From NCBI RefSeq assembly GCF_000367525.1, contig NZ_HF570956.1, positions 909,582 through 973,581 on the forward strand: DNA of 64,000 nucleotides. Reading direction: 5' to 3'. How positions within the stretch are numbered: the stretch's first letter is position 1; every line of letters begins with the position of its first letter. The DNA comes from Phycicoccus elongatus Lp2. GTDB taxonomy: Bacteria > Actinomycetota > Actinomycetes > Actinomycetales > Dermatophilaceae. Positions 10,401-20,160 of this stretch are shown piece after piece. The position numbers were made by a program, and so were the translations under genes. The notes beneath the pieces are model-generated. The model was not told the DNA's origin and made no database searches. It saw nothing but the letters and a program-made list of their open reading frames with translations.

Positions 10401-12314
10401 TTCATGGGGCAGCGATTCCCAGGTGGTGGCGTCCTTGACGCGCAGCCCGAAGTCGTAGACCTCGAGGGGGGTTCCGTCGACCCGGGTCACCTCGTAGGGC
10501 TGCTCGTCGACGACCTCGACCCCCATGTGGGTGAAGATCGGGAGCACGTCGGTGAGCGACAACGCGTCGGCCCGGAAGAGCTTGAAACGACGCACGTCGG
10601 GGCTCGCGTCGGACGGCCGGTAGAGCGCCACACTCGTACCCTGACCGCTGCTCAGGCGGTCAAGGTGGGCGAGGTCGGCGACACCCTGGCTGGTGGTGAA
10701 GGTTTCCTCGTATGCCGTGGGGAAGCCCCGCGCGAAGGAGTCGACCAGGCGGTTGCCCTCGACCTCACCGAGTCGCTCGCGCAGCGCGTCACCGAGGCGA
10801 TCACTCCAGGTGCGGCTCACCGCGACGAGCCGCTCCTCGAGGCGGTGCTGCTCCGCTGCGGTGAGGTGGCGCACCCGCTCGCCCAGCGGCATACGAACGA
10901 CGAACTGGAGTCGGGAGAGCGCGGACTCGGAGACGCGTGCGGTGAACTCGACGCTCTCGCCCCCGAAGGTCTCCTTGAGCAGGTCCGCCATGCGGGTGCG
11001 GACCGAGGTGTTGTAGCGATCCCGGGGGATGTAGACGAGCGCGGAGACGAATCGTCGGAAGTCGTCCTCGCGGAGGAAGAGCTTGGTGCGGCGGCGCTCC
11101 TGCAATTGGGTGATCGCCATCGCGGTGTCGAAGAGTTCGTCCGTGCTCGACTGGAAGAGCTCGTCGCGGGGGAAGGTCTCCAGGACGCCGAGGAGGTCCT
11201 TGCCCGTGTGAGAGTCAGCAGCAACGCCGGAGCGACGGATCACCTCCTCCACCTTGTCGGCCACGAGCGGGATCCGAGTCACCGAGTCGGTGTAGGCCGT
11301 CGACGCGTAGAGACCGAGGAAGCGACGCTCGCCGATGACCTCGCCGGTCTCGTCGAACTGGCGGACGCCGACGTAGTCGAGGTAGGTCATCCGGTGCACT
11401 GTCGAGCGGGAGTTGGCCTTCGTGATGACCAGGGCCTTCTTCTCATGCGCGAGCTCACGCGCCCATGGGGTGAGGACATCGGGCTCCTGGCCCATCGGCG
11501 GGTCGCTGCGCAGCAGCCCCAGCCCGGTGCCGGTCACCGGGACGACCGCCTCCCCCTCCCCGAGGTCCTTGAGGACGTAGTCGCGGTAGCCGAGGAAGGT
11601 GAAGTGGTTGTCGGCCATCCAGCGCAGGAAGGTCGTGGCGCGGCGGACCTCGTCGGCGTCCAGCCCGACCGGGGGCGTCCCCTCGAGCTCGGCGGCAATG
11701 ACCAGGCAGCGGGTGCGCATCTTGGGCCAGTCCTCGACCGACTCGCGCACGTCGGTGAGGACGCCGCGGATCGTCGTCTCGAGGTCGGCCAAGGTCTGCT
11801 CGTCGGTTTCGCGGTCGATCGTCAGCAACATCCAGGACTCGTTGATCCGTCCGACGGCGTCAACACGCACACCCTGCCCCGGTTCGGCGTGCTCGACCGA
11901 CTCCAGACGCCCCGCAGCGTCACGACTGACGACGAGTTGCGGGTGGACGAGCAGGTGGATGTCGAGGTCCTGACCGACGATGGCATTGGTCACCGAGTCG
12001 ACGAGGAAGGGCATGTCGTCGGTGACGATCTGGACGACCGTGCGGGCGCTGGACCACCCGTCGTCGTCGGTCGTGGGGTTGAACACCCGCACGTTGGCAG
12101 TGCCCGGTTGGCGGACCTCGGCGAGCTCACGGTGGGCCGCCGCCACGCCGGCGAGCGTTGCCGCAGAACGGGACCGCAACTCGTCGGTCGCGACGTGTCG
12201 GTAGAACCGGCCCACGAAGTCAGCCGCGTCCCCCCCTCCGCCCAACTTCTCGTAGGACTCGGCGATCCGCTCGAGGATCGACTCGCGGGAGGTCATGGTC
12301 GTCTGCTCGGTCAT
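7401..12314 (-). CDS. gdhB: NAD-dependent glutamate dehydrogenase, large (180 kDa) class
   Basis: Catalyses oxidative deamination of glutamate to 2-oxoglutarate with NAD+, mainly catabolic. At 1637 residues it matches the roughly 180 kDa class described in Streptomyces. Long N-terminal regulatory segments (with 'MADNHFTFLGYRDY' near residue 225) precede the catalytic region, where 'GGLRWSDRREDFRTE' and 'KNAVIVPTGSKGGF' form the glutamate-binding part and 'VVGVGDMSGDVFGNGML' the nucleotide-binding fold. The C-terminal 500 residues are helical. The ATG at 12314 has GAAGGA 11 bases upstream. It is monocistronic as far as can be seen. The very long open frame on the opposite strand is a high-GC shadow. 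Confidence 0.95.
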   Translation of the reverse strand: MTEQTTMTSRESILERIAESYEKLGGGGDAADFVGRFYRHVATDELRSRSAATLAGVAAAHRELAEVRQPGTANVRVFNPTTDDDGWSSARTVVQIVTDDMPFLVDSVTNAIVGQDLDIHLLVHPQLVVSRDAAGRLESVEHAEPGQGVRVDAVGRINESWMLLTIDRETDEQTLADLETTIRGVLTDVRESVEDWPKMRTRCLVIAAELEGTPPVGLDADEVRRATTFLRWMADNHFTFLGYRDYVLKDLGEGEAVVPVTGTGLGLLRSDPPMGQEPDVLTPWARELAHEKKALVITKANSRSTVHRMTYLDYVGVRQFDETGEVIGERRFLGLYASTAYTDSVTRIPLVADKVEEVIRRSGVAADSHTGKDLLGVLETFPRDELFQSSTDELFDTAMAITQLQERRRTKLFLREDDFRRFVSALVYIPRDRYNTSVRTRMADLLKETFGGESVEFTARVSESALSRLQFVVRMPLGERVRHLTAAEQHRLEERLVAVSRTWSDRLGDALRERLGEVEGNRLVDSFARGFPTAYEETFTTSQGVADLAHLDRLSSGQGTSVALYRPSDASPDVRRFKLFRADALSLTDVLPIFTHMGVEVVDEQPYEVTRVDGTPLEVYDFGLRVKDATTWESLPHEGLRDLFEGAVLAVWEGEAESDGFNRLVLGAHLTWRQVIILRSIAKYLRQTQTAFSQHYFEDALVANPAVAADLVALFEIRFDPARFADDEAGRKAREAACDEISARVLDALDAVSSLDHDRIIRAFLAVVKATLRTNFYQPDAEGRPKPYVSLKLNPKAIPDLPAPRPAYEIWVYSPRVEGVHLRFGAVARGGLRWSDRREDFRTEILGLVKAQMVKNAVIVPTGSKGGFYPKALPDPTVDREAWLEEGKASYRMFISGLLDLTDNRVGGDIVPPADVVRHDGDDPYLVVAADKGTASFSDIANGVAQSYGFWLDDAFASGGSAGYDHKGMGITARGAWESVKRHFREMGHDTQTEDFTVVGVGDMSGDVFGNGMLLSEHIRLLAAFDHRHIFIDPNPDAALSHAERRRLFDLPRSSWDDYDKSLISAGGGVFARSLKAIPVSAEMIAALGLPNGTTSMTPAELMKAVLLAPADLLWNGGIGTYVKASTEDNLSVGDRANDAIRVNGEELRVKVVGEGGNLGCSQLGRIEAAFAGVRINTDAIDNSAGVDTSDHEVNIKILLSEVVRSGGLDLEERNTFLASMTDEVADLVLRDNYEQNVLLGNARAQEHQMASVHERLMKWLEERGDLDRQLEFLPSEAELAQRAHEGKGLKSPEFSVLVAYAKLALKHDLLASALPDDPYFEATLADYFPTPMRERYAAELAEHPLRREIITNSVANSIVNRGGITFPFRAGEETGASVEQMARAFVVCREVFGLAHFVEQVEALDNVVSTNAQTSLYLEFRRLLDRAVRWFLTARPGRLDIGAEVERFGPVVEAMGPQVPELLRGDERKRLNRRAAEFEKAGVPEALARHTASLLDWYSLLDIVEIATDTGRDPQDVAALYYVVSERFGIDAMLGKVTRLPREDRWDALARGALRDDLYSVLESLTRGVLDANPADGAASDPGEQYDVWARANQDSISRTKGALSAIVRLDNPNIAALSVALRTLRSVVRVGAATT

Positions 12315-12377
12315 CTCGGTGGGTGTTCCTTCGTGACTGATCGCGCCGGGCGCGGCACATCGTCGTGCCGCACCCTG

Positions 12378-12383
12378 AGCCTA
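12378..12383 (-). promoter_or_regulatory. Possible -10 element (TAGGCT) for the glutamate dehydrogenase gene
   Basis: TAGGCT on the minus strand about 65 bases before the ATG at 12314, giving a leader that would carry the GAAGGA ribosome binding site. No convincing -35 box is seen. Confidence 0.35.
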
Positions 12384-12435
12384 GCCACTTCCCCGCGCGC
12401 CTGTGGACGACCCCCGGCGCACCGACCCGCAGGGC

Positions 12436-12441
12436 TAACGT
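12436..12441 (+). promoter_or_regulatory. Putative -10 element (TAACGT), leaderless start at 12448
   Basis: TAACGT followed by exactly six bases and then GTG at 12448; no ribosome binding site is present. Confidence 0.45.
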
Positions 12442-12447
12442 GTGGAG

Positions 12448-12777
12448 GTGCCCTCGACCGATGACCTGCGATCCCGGACCAGCGATGGCCCCGGGATCCG
12501 GCTGGTGGAGGCAGGCATTCCCTCGTCCGGATCGTCACTCGAGGCAGCGCTGACGGCGGGGCCACGCTCCGCGAGCGCCTGGCTCAAGGCATTGATCACC
12601 GCCGGAGCCGACGCCGAGGAGGAGCTCTTCTCGATGATTCCGGTCCTCGGGGAGGCCTCGTCGCAGCATGCCGTCGACGACTGGGTCGACCAGGTCGTGG
12701 ATCTCCTGCGGGCCATCGGCGAGCTCGCCTCTGAGACGGAGTTGCGCACCAATTTGGCAGACGGGGACCTGCCATGA
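12448..12777 (+). CDS. Uncharacterised small protein, first gene of a two-gene unit
   Basis: A 109-residue soluble protein with no domain I recognise. The N-terminal third is polar and Ser/Pro-rich. The C-terminal half is acidic and likely helical ('AEEELFSMIPVL', 'VDDWVDQVVDLLRAIGELASETEL'). I choose the GTG at 12448 because a TAACGT hexamer lies six bases upstream; a GTG at 12442 in the same frame is the alternative. The stop overlaps the ATG of the next gene (ATGA), so the two are translationally coupled and their products may interact. Confidence 0.6.
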   Translation: MPSTDDLRSRTSDGPGIRLVEAGIPSSGSSLEAALTAGPRSASAWLKALITAGADAEEELFSMIPVLGEASSQHAVDDWVDQVVDLLRAIGELASETELRTNLADGDLP

Positions 12778-13307
12778 CGCGGGGGCTGGCCAACACGGCA
12801 CCGGGCGATCCGGGCTCGATCGCCCGCCTCGCCACGGCCGCTGGGGTCGTCCAGCGCCGTCTGGCCACTCTCGACCCACCCAAGCCCCCCGTGACCGACG
12901 ACCTGCCCCGCCGCCTCGACCGGGTGCACCGCGAGTTGGATCGCCAGCGGTGCTCCCTCGACCGAGCACGCACGACGGCGGCCGCTGAGCTGGGCACAGT
13001 CGGCGAGGCGTTGCGCACCCACGCCGACGAGCTCTCGACGACGCACGCGTCGCTGCGCGCGGTCCTGGACCGGGCGGCGGTCCGCGGGTTGGTGCTCGAG
13101 GACCGTCACCTGCGCCCGGAGCCCGGCATCAGGGGGACGGTCGACGTGCAGCACGAGGTCGACCTGGATGACGAATTGTCCCTTCTCGAGGCTCAGTTGC
13201 AGTCCCTCATCCGGGATGCCGCGCGCCGACGAGCTCGCCTCGAGGACGTGCTCCGCGGCTCGATGACTCGTGTGGCCGAGGAGTCCGCCCGACTGCGGCG
13301 CGGGTGA
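12774..13307 (+). CDS. Uncharacterised coiled-coil protein, second gene of the unit
   Basis: A 177-residue protein, mostly Arg/Glu/Leu-rich helix, with likely coiled coil in about residues 45-105 ('RRLDRVHRELDRQRCSLDRAR' region and 'ELSTTHASLRAVLDRAAVRG') and again near residues 135-175. There is no signal peptide and no membrane segment. Start ATG overlaps the preceding stop by the ATGA arrangement. The size and helical nature of the pair recall small helical partner proteins, but no WxG motif is present and I do not assign them to any secretion family. A DUF2505 gene follows 13 bases later. Confidence 0.6.
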   Translation: MTRGLANTAPGDPGSIARLATAAGVVQRRLATLDPPKPPVTDDLPRRLDRVHRELDRQRCSLDRARTTAAAELGTVGEALRTHADELSTTHASLRAVLDRAAVRGLVLEDRHLRPEPGIRGTVDVQHEVDLDDELSLLEAQLQSLIRDAARRRARLEDVLRGSMTRVAEESARLRRG

Positions 13308-13320
13308 GAGGATCGCGCCC

Positions 13321-13812
13321 ATGGACATCCGCACCCGCGCCGACTACGACCACGGGCCCAACGAGGTCTTCACCGTCCTGACGGACCCCGACTTCGTGGC
13401 GGCCACAGTGAACCAGATGTCGGTGGGCGGGCAGTCGCACCAGGTGACCACCCGTGGCGACCACACCGTGGTGACCACCCGGCGGACGCTTCCGACCGAC
13501 GACCTTCCCGATGTCGCGAAGAAGTTCGCTGGGCCCGTGCTCATCCTCGACGAGGTCCAGGACTGGGGACCGGCAGGGCCGGACGGCGCCCGTCACGGGA
13601 CCGTCACGCTTCGCATCGACGGCGTGCCGGTGGCCCTGACCGGCACCATCGACCTCACACCCAGCGCCAAGGGGGCCACCCAGGAGGTCAGGGCCGACCT
13701 CAAGGCCAAGGTCCCTCTCATCGGGGGCACCATTGAGAAGGCCGCCGCCCCCGCAATCCTCGCAGGCATCGACGCGGTCGCCGAGATGGCAAAGGAGCGG
13801 CTGCACGGCTGA
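13321..13812 (+). CDS. DUF2505 family protein
   Basis: A 163-residue protein of the actinobacterial DUF2505 family, related to the SRPBCC/START fold that binds hydrophobic ligands; no function is established. The start 'MDIRTRADYDHGPNEVFTVLTDPDFV' and the end 'IEKAAAPAILAGIDAVAEMAKERL' follow the family pattern. The ATG at 13321 is 13 bases after the coiled-coil gene, so it is probably in the same transcript. An upstream in-frame start at 13270 would overlap that gene and adds no family sequence. Confidence 0.8.
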   Translation: MDIRTRADYDHGPNEVFTVLTDPDFVAATVNQMSVGGQSHQVTTRGDHTVVTTRRTLPTDDLPDVAKKFAGPVLILDEVQDWGPAGPDGARHGTVTLRIDGVPVALTGTIDLTPSAKGATQEVRADLKAKVPLIGGTIEKAAAPAILAGIDAVAEMAKERLHG

Positions 13813-13964
13813 CGGCCTGCTTCTGGGGACTCTCAGCGGAGTCCTTGTCACGCATCGTTCGTTCGGCCATACCTTCCCCTGGACTGTGGGAATCCACGCA
13901 CGCGGTCAGCCATCGTTGTGCCAGGCAACATCCACCTTCAGCACAGGGTGATCAGGAGGCACTC

Positions 13965-14040
13965 ATGCGCAAGGTGGTCGTTGGCCTCGGTTCCCGCGCT
14001 GCCCAACACGACCTTCACCGTGAAGGTCTCCAAGGGCTGA
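13965..14040 (+). pseudogene. Remnant of a deleted gene: ribosome binding site, start and tail of a protein
   Basis: A strong AGGAGG sits five bases before the ATG at 13965, giving 'MRKVVVGLGS'. In another frame the same 76 bases end as 'SVPALPNTTFTVKVSKG' and TGA at 14038-14040, which looks like the natural end of a secreted or surface protein. The simplest reading is an internal deletion that left only the two ends of a gene. The terminator at 14071-14102 would have been its own. Nothing else is seen in the 303-base gap between 13812 and 14116. Confidence 0.3.
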
Positions 14041-14070
14041 CGGGTCAGTCCCTCGTCGATCATGACCGCA

Positions 14071-14102
14071 GGGGTGTGCCGCGTGACCACGCGGCACACC
14101 CC
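14071..14102. terminator. Hairpin terminator between convergent genes
   Basis: A perfect 15-base inverted repeat (GGGGTGTGCCGCGTG and its complement) separated by two bases, with no T-tract, as is common in high-GC actinobacteria. It lies 14 bases past the stop of pruA and downstream of the gene remnant on the other strand. Confidence 0.75.
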
Positions 14103-14115
14103 TCCGGTCGTTTGC

Positions 14116-15747
<1,632 letters not shown>

Positions 15748-15813
15748 GAAGGGACACTCCTGGGCTCGGCGATGAGATGCGCTCATCGTCTCACCCCCGC
15801 GGTGCATGCTCCC

Positions 15814-16209
15814 TCAGGGTGCGTCCACGAGCGCGCGAACAGCCTCGATCTCGGTCACGTCATGCCAGAGCAGGTCGCCCAGTTCGGAGCCCACCGTCTC
15901 GTCGACGTGGAAACTCACGACCGCCTTCAATGGCAGAGCGACGGTGAGGACACCGGGCATGGGGTGGTCACCGGGAATCGGGTCCACGGCGGTCTCGTCG
16001 ACGTCCGCAGCCACGACGATCCGACGGCGGCCATCGGCTGTGGCCCACGTCCCGGCCAGATCGGCTGCCTGCAGCCAGGCCTCGTGCTCGCGCTCCTCGG
16101 TGGCTCCCGGCGCTACAGCGATGACCTCGGCGCCGGCGGGGAGCGCGCCGGCCTGCAGGGCCAGCAGACCATCGCGGCGCAACGGCAGGTAAACCCGCGA
16201 CCGGGCCAT
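15814..16209 (-). CDS. DUF6912 family protein
   Basis: A 131-residue protein of unknown function beginning 'MARSRVYLPLRRDGLLALQAG', which matches the small actinobacterial DUF6912 family. No motif suggests an enzyme. The ATG shares one base with the TGA of the upstream WS/DGAT gene (TGATG), so the two are translationally coupled. Confidence 0.7.
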   Translation of the reverse strand: MARSRVYLPLRRDGLLALQAGALPAGAEVIAVAPGATEEREHEAWLQAADLAGTWATADGRRRIVVAADVDETAVDPIPGDHPMPGVLTVALPLKAVVSFHVDETVGSELGDLLWHDVTEIEAVRALVDAP

Positions 16210-17630
16210 CAGGACCGCCGTCCACGGGCACGGGGCGCGTCGAGGAGCTCTTGGAGTCCATCCACGATGCCGTGGCCGAGCACGTCGAGGTCGGGGAAGG
16301 CATCCCGGTCGGCATACAGCCCGTAGTAGACGCCGCCGTCATAGGACGTCAGACCGATCGAGAGGCCCTGGCCGGGGCTGAGCGGCATCGCCGGGTAACT
16401 CGAGACCATCGCCGCGCCCGCGGCATACAAGGGGCGCTGGGGACCCGGCACGTTGGTGACGGCGACGTTGTAGAGGCGCCGGTTGAAGGCGCCGGCCAGG
16501 CGAGCCCCCATGGCGTGCATGGTCGGTGGCGCGAAGCCGGCGAGGCCGGCGAGGGTGTCGGCGCCCATGGCACCGCCGCCCTCCATCTGTTGGCGCATGG
16601 CGAAGGAGATCTGGTGCAGGCGCATGGCTGCCCGGGGCTCGCCGATCGGCAGGTCGACGAAGCAGGCGGTGAGTTCCTTGCCGGGCTCGTCGGCTCGGTC
16701 CAGTCGAACCGGGACCATCGCACGGATGGTGGTCGTGGTGTGAACCGGCTCGCCCCGGGTGAGCAACCACGCCCGGAAGGCACCGGCCAGAGTGGCCAGG
16801 ACGACGTCGTTGACCGTGATGTCCTCGGCGACATTGCCCTGGGCCAACCGCGCTCGCACGCGCCGGTGGTCCTCGAGGTCCGTGCCGATCATGACGTACC
16901 GGCGGGCCCGCCCCACCTTGGCGTTCAGGGGGGACTCGGGGGCCGACCGGGACGCGCGAGCGATGGCCGAGATCACCTCACCCGCCACGGACACTGCCCG
17001 GCCCCCGGCAGCCTTGACGTCAGAGACACCGGATCGAACCGTCTCGATGAACTCGGCAGGTCCACGGACCGAGTCCGCGATGGCGCCCACGAGCAATTCG
17101 GGCCCCGTGGGTTCGCGAGAGGGGCGCCAGGCGGGAGGGTGGGCCACTTCGGCGTCTTGAGCACCGTCGAGGATGACCTGACCGATGTCGACCGTGTTGT
17201 AGCCGTCGACGAGGGCATGGTGGGTCTTGGTGAGGATCGCAAATCGATCCTCGGCCAAGCCCTCGACGAGATAGACCTCCCACAGGGGCCGGTGCCTGTC
17301 GAGGGGGCGCGGCATGATCCGGGCCACGAGTTCTTCGAGTTGCGCATCGGTGCCCGGTCGAGGAAGGGCAGAGCGCCGAACGTGATAGCCGACGTCGAAG
17401 TGCTCGTCATCGACCCACACGGGGTTGGCCAAACCGCCGGGAACGCCTCTGACCCGTTGGCGGTATCGCGGCACGAAGGCGAGGCGGTGGGCGATGAGGT
17501 CGACCATGGCGTCGTGGTCGAAACCCCCAGGTGGCGAGTCGAAGACCATGACCGACCCCACGTGCATGGGTGTCGAGGCGTCCTCCATCACCAGGAAGGA
17601 GGCATCGAGCGAGGTGAGTCGGTCAGGCAC
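16209..17630 (-). CDS. Wax ester synthase / diacylglycerol O-acyltransferase (WS/DGAT) family
   Basis: A 473-residue acyltransferase of the WS/DGAT family, which esterifies fatty alcohols or diacylglycerol with acyl-CoA to make storage lipids. The catalytic HHxxxDG is present as 'HHALVDG' near residue 137. The start 'MPDRLTSLDASFLVMEDASTPMHVG' and the 'NVPGPQRPLY' block near the end are conserved. The GTG start at 17630 is preceded by CACCAT and six bases, a possible leaderless arrangement. It is coupled to the DUF6912 gene. Confidence 0.92.
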   Translation of the reverse strand: MPDRLTSLDASFLVMEDASTPMHVGSVMVFDSPPGGFDHDAMVDLIAHRLAFVPRYRQRVRGVPGGLANPVWVDDEHFDVGYHVRRSALPRPGTDAQLEELVARIMPRPLDRHRPLWEVYLVEGLAEDRFAILTKTHHALVDGYNTVDIGQVILDGAQDAEVAHPPAWRPSREPTGPELLVGAIADSVRGPAEFIETVRSGVSDVKAAGGRAVSVAGEVISAIARASRSAPESPLNAKVGRARRYVMIGTDLEDHRRVRARLAQGNVAEDITVNDVVLATLAGAFRAWLLTRGEPVHTTTTIRAMVPVRLDRADEPGKELTACFVDLPIGEPRAAMRLHQISFAMRQQMEGGGAMGADTLAGLAGFAPPTMHAMGARLAGAFNRRLYNVAVTNVPGPQRPLYAAGAAMVSSYPAMPLSPGQGLSIGLTSYDGGVYYGLYADRDAFPDLDVLGHGIVDGLQELLDAPRARGRRS

Positions 17631-17675
17631 GGGGCCATGGTGTCAGACAGCGGGCCACTGCGGCACGAGGACGGC

Positions 17676-19058
17676 TCAGCGACGTCGACGACGTCCCCGT
17701 CGAACGGCCGATTCCTGGGTCAGCAACCACCCGCCGGCGAAGGCCCGGATGGCCGTCACCAGCTGTCCGTCGCCTGCGACCTCGCTCAAACTGCGGCCCT
17801 CCCAGAGGGCGCGATCGGTCTCGTCCGGGGCCCAGGGCAGGCAATGCACCACGTCGAGCCCGGCGAACCGCCCGAGCAACTCGGTGATGGTGCGCTCCGG
17901 GTCGGGGCCGCAGGCGGAACGCCGGGTCTTGTTGACGACGACCCGCGGCGTGACGTCGGCATGCTCCACAACGTCCTGGACCGCGCGGACGAGTCGCTGC
18001 AGGCCCACAGGATCGGCGGACCCGACAACGACCAGTTCGTCCGCGGCGGCCAGGCTCGCGAGCGTCGTGGCATTGCGCCGGGGTGCGGCGGTATCGTAGC
18101 TGAGCTCTTCGTCGTCCTCGATCGCGAAGCCACAGTCGACGATGACGACCTGCGCCAATCGGGTGGCGACGGCGAGGACGTCCGCCATGGCGGCCGCCCT
18201 GACCTCGTGCCAACGATCGGGCCGGGGCAGGCCGGTCAGGACACGCAGGCCGGGGGCCACCTCAGGAGACACCCGCGAGAGCCTGGGCACGTCGAGCATT
18301 CCCTGCTCGGAGAGCCGGGCAGCCGCCGCGATGCCGGGCGCCTCATCGACCAGGCCGAGGACTTGCCCGATGCTGCCGCCCCATGTGTCGGCATCGATGA
18401 GGAGCACCTGCTTGCCCTCCGAGGCGGCCAGGGCCGCCAGGCTCACCGCGAGGGTCGTCCGGCCGGGGGCGCCGGTCGGGCCCCACACGGCCACCACCCG
18501 CCCCACCGGACCGTCATCGCCGGATCCGACCGACTCCTCGGGTGCGATTGACTGCGGGGTCGGATCAAGTCCTGCTCCGACACCAATGGGTCGCAACCCG
18601 GAGGCCGCAGCACCGCTTGGACCGACCAGATCGGGTGCTGGTCGGTCCACCGGGTCGGTGGCTCGAGAGAACGCGCCACCGGCACCAACGGACGCCAGCC
18701 CTTCGCCGATGCCGAGCGAACGCAGTGACTGGGCGATTGAGTCGGGCGAAGCCCCGGGGTCCACGATGTCGGGGATCCCCAGTTGCCGGAGAACTCGTTC
18801 GGCGACCTCGTCATCGGCAGCACAGACGCCGATCGTGCGCACCCCATGACTCGCGAGGGACCTGAGCGCGTCACGATCCACACCACGGAAGGTCGCCGAT
18901 ACCAGCGCGAGGTCGGCGGCACCCGAGGCCGCCACGGACAGCAGTTCCGGAGTGTCGGCGCAGCGGCGGACCACCCGGATGTCGGGCGCCACCTCGAGCG
19001 CGGCCACCAGTTGGGCCTCGTGGCGATGGCCGACCGCCGTGAGGAGGGTCAGCGTCAT
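17676..19058 (-). CDS. CpaE-like P-loop ATPase with receiver-like N-terminus
   Basis: A 460-residue ParA/MinD-superfamily protein like CpaE/TadZ, which position Tad pilus machines. The N-terminal 110 residues resemble a degenerate receiver domain. After a variable Gly/Pro linker comes the nucleotide-binding domain starting 'VVAVWGPTGAPGRTTLAVSL' near residue 188. The usual Walker A lysine is Arg ('GAPGRTT'), a variant I recall from other actinobacterial copies. A Walker B-like 'VVIVDCGF' follows. Its ATG overlaps the stop of the SAF protein gene (ATGA). No pilin, CpaF or TadB/C gene is present nearby. Confidence 0.75.
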   Translation of the reverse strand: MTLTLLTAVGHRHEAQLVAALEVAPDIRVVRRCADTPELLSVAASGAADLALVSATFRGVDRDALRSLASHGVRTIGVCAADDEVAERVLRQLGIPDIVDPGASPDSIAQSLRSLGIGEGLASVGAGGAFSRATDPVDRPAPDLVGPSGAAASGLRPIGVGAGLDPTPQSIAPEESVGSGDDGPVGRVVAVWGPTGAPGRTTLAVSLAALAASEGKQVLLIDADTWGGSIGQVLGLVDEAPGIAAAARLSEQGMLDVPRLSRVSPEVAPGLRVLTGLPRPDRWHEVRAAAMADVLAVATRLAQVVIVDCGFAIEDDEELSYDTAAPRRNATTLASLAAADELVVVGSADPVGLQRLVRAVQDVVEHADVTPRVVVNKTRRSACGPDPERTITELLGRFAGLDVVHCLPWAPDETDRALWEGRSLSEVAGDGQLVTAIRAFAGGWLLTQESAVRRGRRRRR

Positions 19059-19729
19059 CCCTGTGCTCCGGCGCGGTCACCCGGAACCGGCACCAAGGTG
19101 ATCTTGGCGGCCAGATCGATGTCCTCGACGAGGCCTTGGACTGCGGAGGTCGGCACAATGAGCTGGATCGGCACCTGACTGGAGATGCCGCCCAGGACGC
19201 TGCCCTCCTCGGGGACCGCAGCCACCGTGGCCCGCTCGAGCCGGCGTTCCGGGCCGGCCAGCACGGGTCGACCACCGGGACCGGTCGTTCCGGTGGGCCG
19301 ATTGACGTAGACGTCGACCAAGGATCCCTGGGCCAGCGAGTTCGCCGCCACACTGTCGACGAGCACCGACACGACACGCGTGTCGACGCGCTCGCGGTCA
19401 CCCACTGACGACCGGGAGATCAACTCACCCCCACCGATGGCACGCAGGGCGTGCAGGCCCGCGGGCAGATCGCCCTCTGCGCTCAGGTAGCGCCCCATGG
19501 TGTCGCCGAGTCGGACATCGACCCGCTGCACGTCTCCGTCACCGAGGGCCTGACCAGGCACGAGGTCGGCTTTCGCGGCATACACGGGCACGGTGTCCTC
19601 GGCTCGGGACACCACAAAGCCACCCAGGGCCGTCGACAGCAGGACGAGAAGCAAGCCGACGAGCAGGCGGGAGTCCTTCCACGTCGGCCGGCGGAGCCGG
19701 TTGGCCTGAGTGGTCGTGACGTCCGACAT
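19055..19729 (-). CDS. SAF domain protein, CpaB/RcpC-like
   Basis: A 224-residue protein with one transmembrane segment ('LLVGLLLVLLSTALGGFVV', about residues 23-42) and a large outer domain containing a SAF-type stretch ('YAAKADLVPGQALGDGDVQRVDVRL'). This architecture is shared with CpaB/RcpC, periplasmic or exported components of Tad pilus systems. GGGGAGG lies seven bases before the ATG at 19729; the longer upstream frame is not family sequence. It is coupled by four-base overlap to the CpaE-like gene. Confidence 0.75.
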   Translation of the reverse strand: MSDVTTTQANRLRRPTWKDSRLLVGLLLVLLSTALGGFVVSRAEDTVPVYAAKADLVPGQALGDGDVQRVDVRLGDTMGRYLSAEGDLPAGLHALRAIGGGELISRSSVGDRERVDTRVVSVLVDSVAANSLAQGSLVDVYVNRPTGTTGPGGRPVLAGPERRLERATVAAVPEEGSVLGGISSQVPIQLIVPTSAVQGLVEDIDLAAKITLVPVPGDRAGAQG

Positions 19730-19932
19730 GCGTGTTCCTCCCCGGCGCACCCCCTGCACGCCTGAGGCGATTCTGCCCCAGCCGGTGGTGCTTCGCCCGA
19801 CGGGCGGTCCGCCCTGTGGACACCACGCTTCGATCCGATCACCGGAGTGTCGTGCCTGTGGACGGCGGCGGACGGAGGGTTGAGCAGTGGCAGACTGGAC
19901 CAACTGTCCACACCTGACAAGGAGACTCCCGG

Positions 19933-20145
19933 GTGGCCCGCCGCTTCATCCCCCTGACCGAGGTCTCCGAGATCCTCGACATCTCGAGCGACCAGGCCTA
20001 TGCCCTCGTCCGCAGCGGGGACCTGCCAGCGATCAAGGTCGGCGGCCGTGGCCAGTGGAGGGTCGAGACCGTCGAGCTGGAGGCCTACATCCAGCGGATG
20101 TACGCACGCACGCGCGAGATGGTCGAGCCCGAGCAGCGGTCCTGA
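19933..20145 (+). CDS. Small helix-turn-helix DNA-binding protein (excisionase/MerR-like fold)
   Basis: A 70-residue protein with a winged HTH of the excisionase family: 'FIPLTEVSEILDISSDQAYALVRSGDLPAIKVGGRGQWRV', then 'ETVELEAYIQRMY'. Such short proteins in actinobacteria (BldC is one example of the fold) act as transcription regulators rather than phage excisionases; no phage genes are nearby. GTG start at 19933 with AAGGAG ten bases upstream. It is divergent from the SAF/CpaE-like pair and could regulate it. Confidence 0.8.
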   Translation: MARRFIPLTEVSEILDISSDQAYALVRSGDLPAIKVGGRGQWRVETVELEAYIQRMYARTREMVEPEQRS

Positions 20146-20160
20146 TCCCAACCACCTCGC

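Noticed and set aside
7842-12464. A 1540-codon open frame on the plus strand
   Set aside because: It lies opposite the well-supported glutamate dehydrogenase and is the usual GC-rich shadow, with no family motif.
19933-20145. Excisionase as a sign of an integrated element
   Set aside because: No integrase, attachment repeats or phage genes nearby; the HTH type is common among chromosomal actinobacterial regulators.
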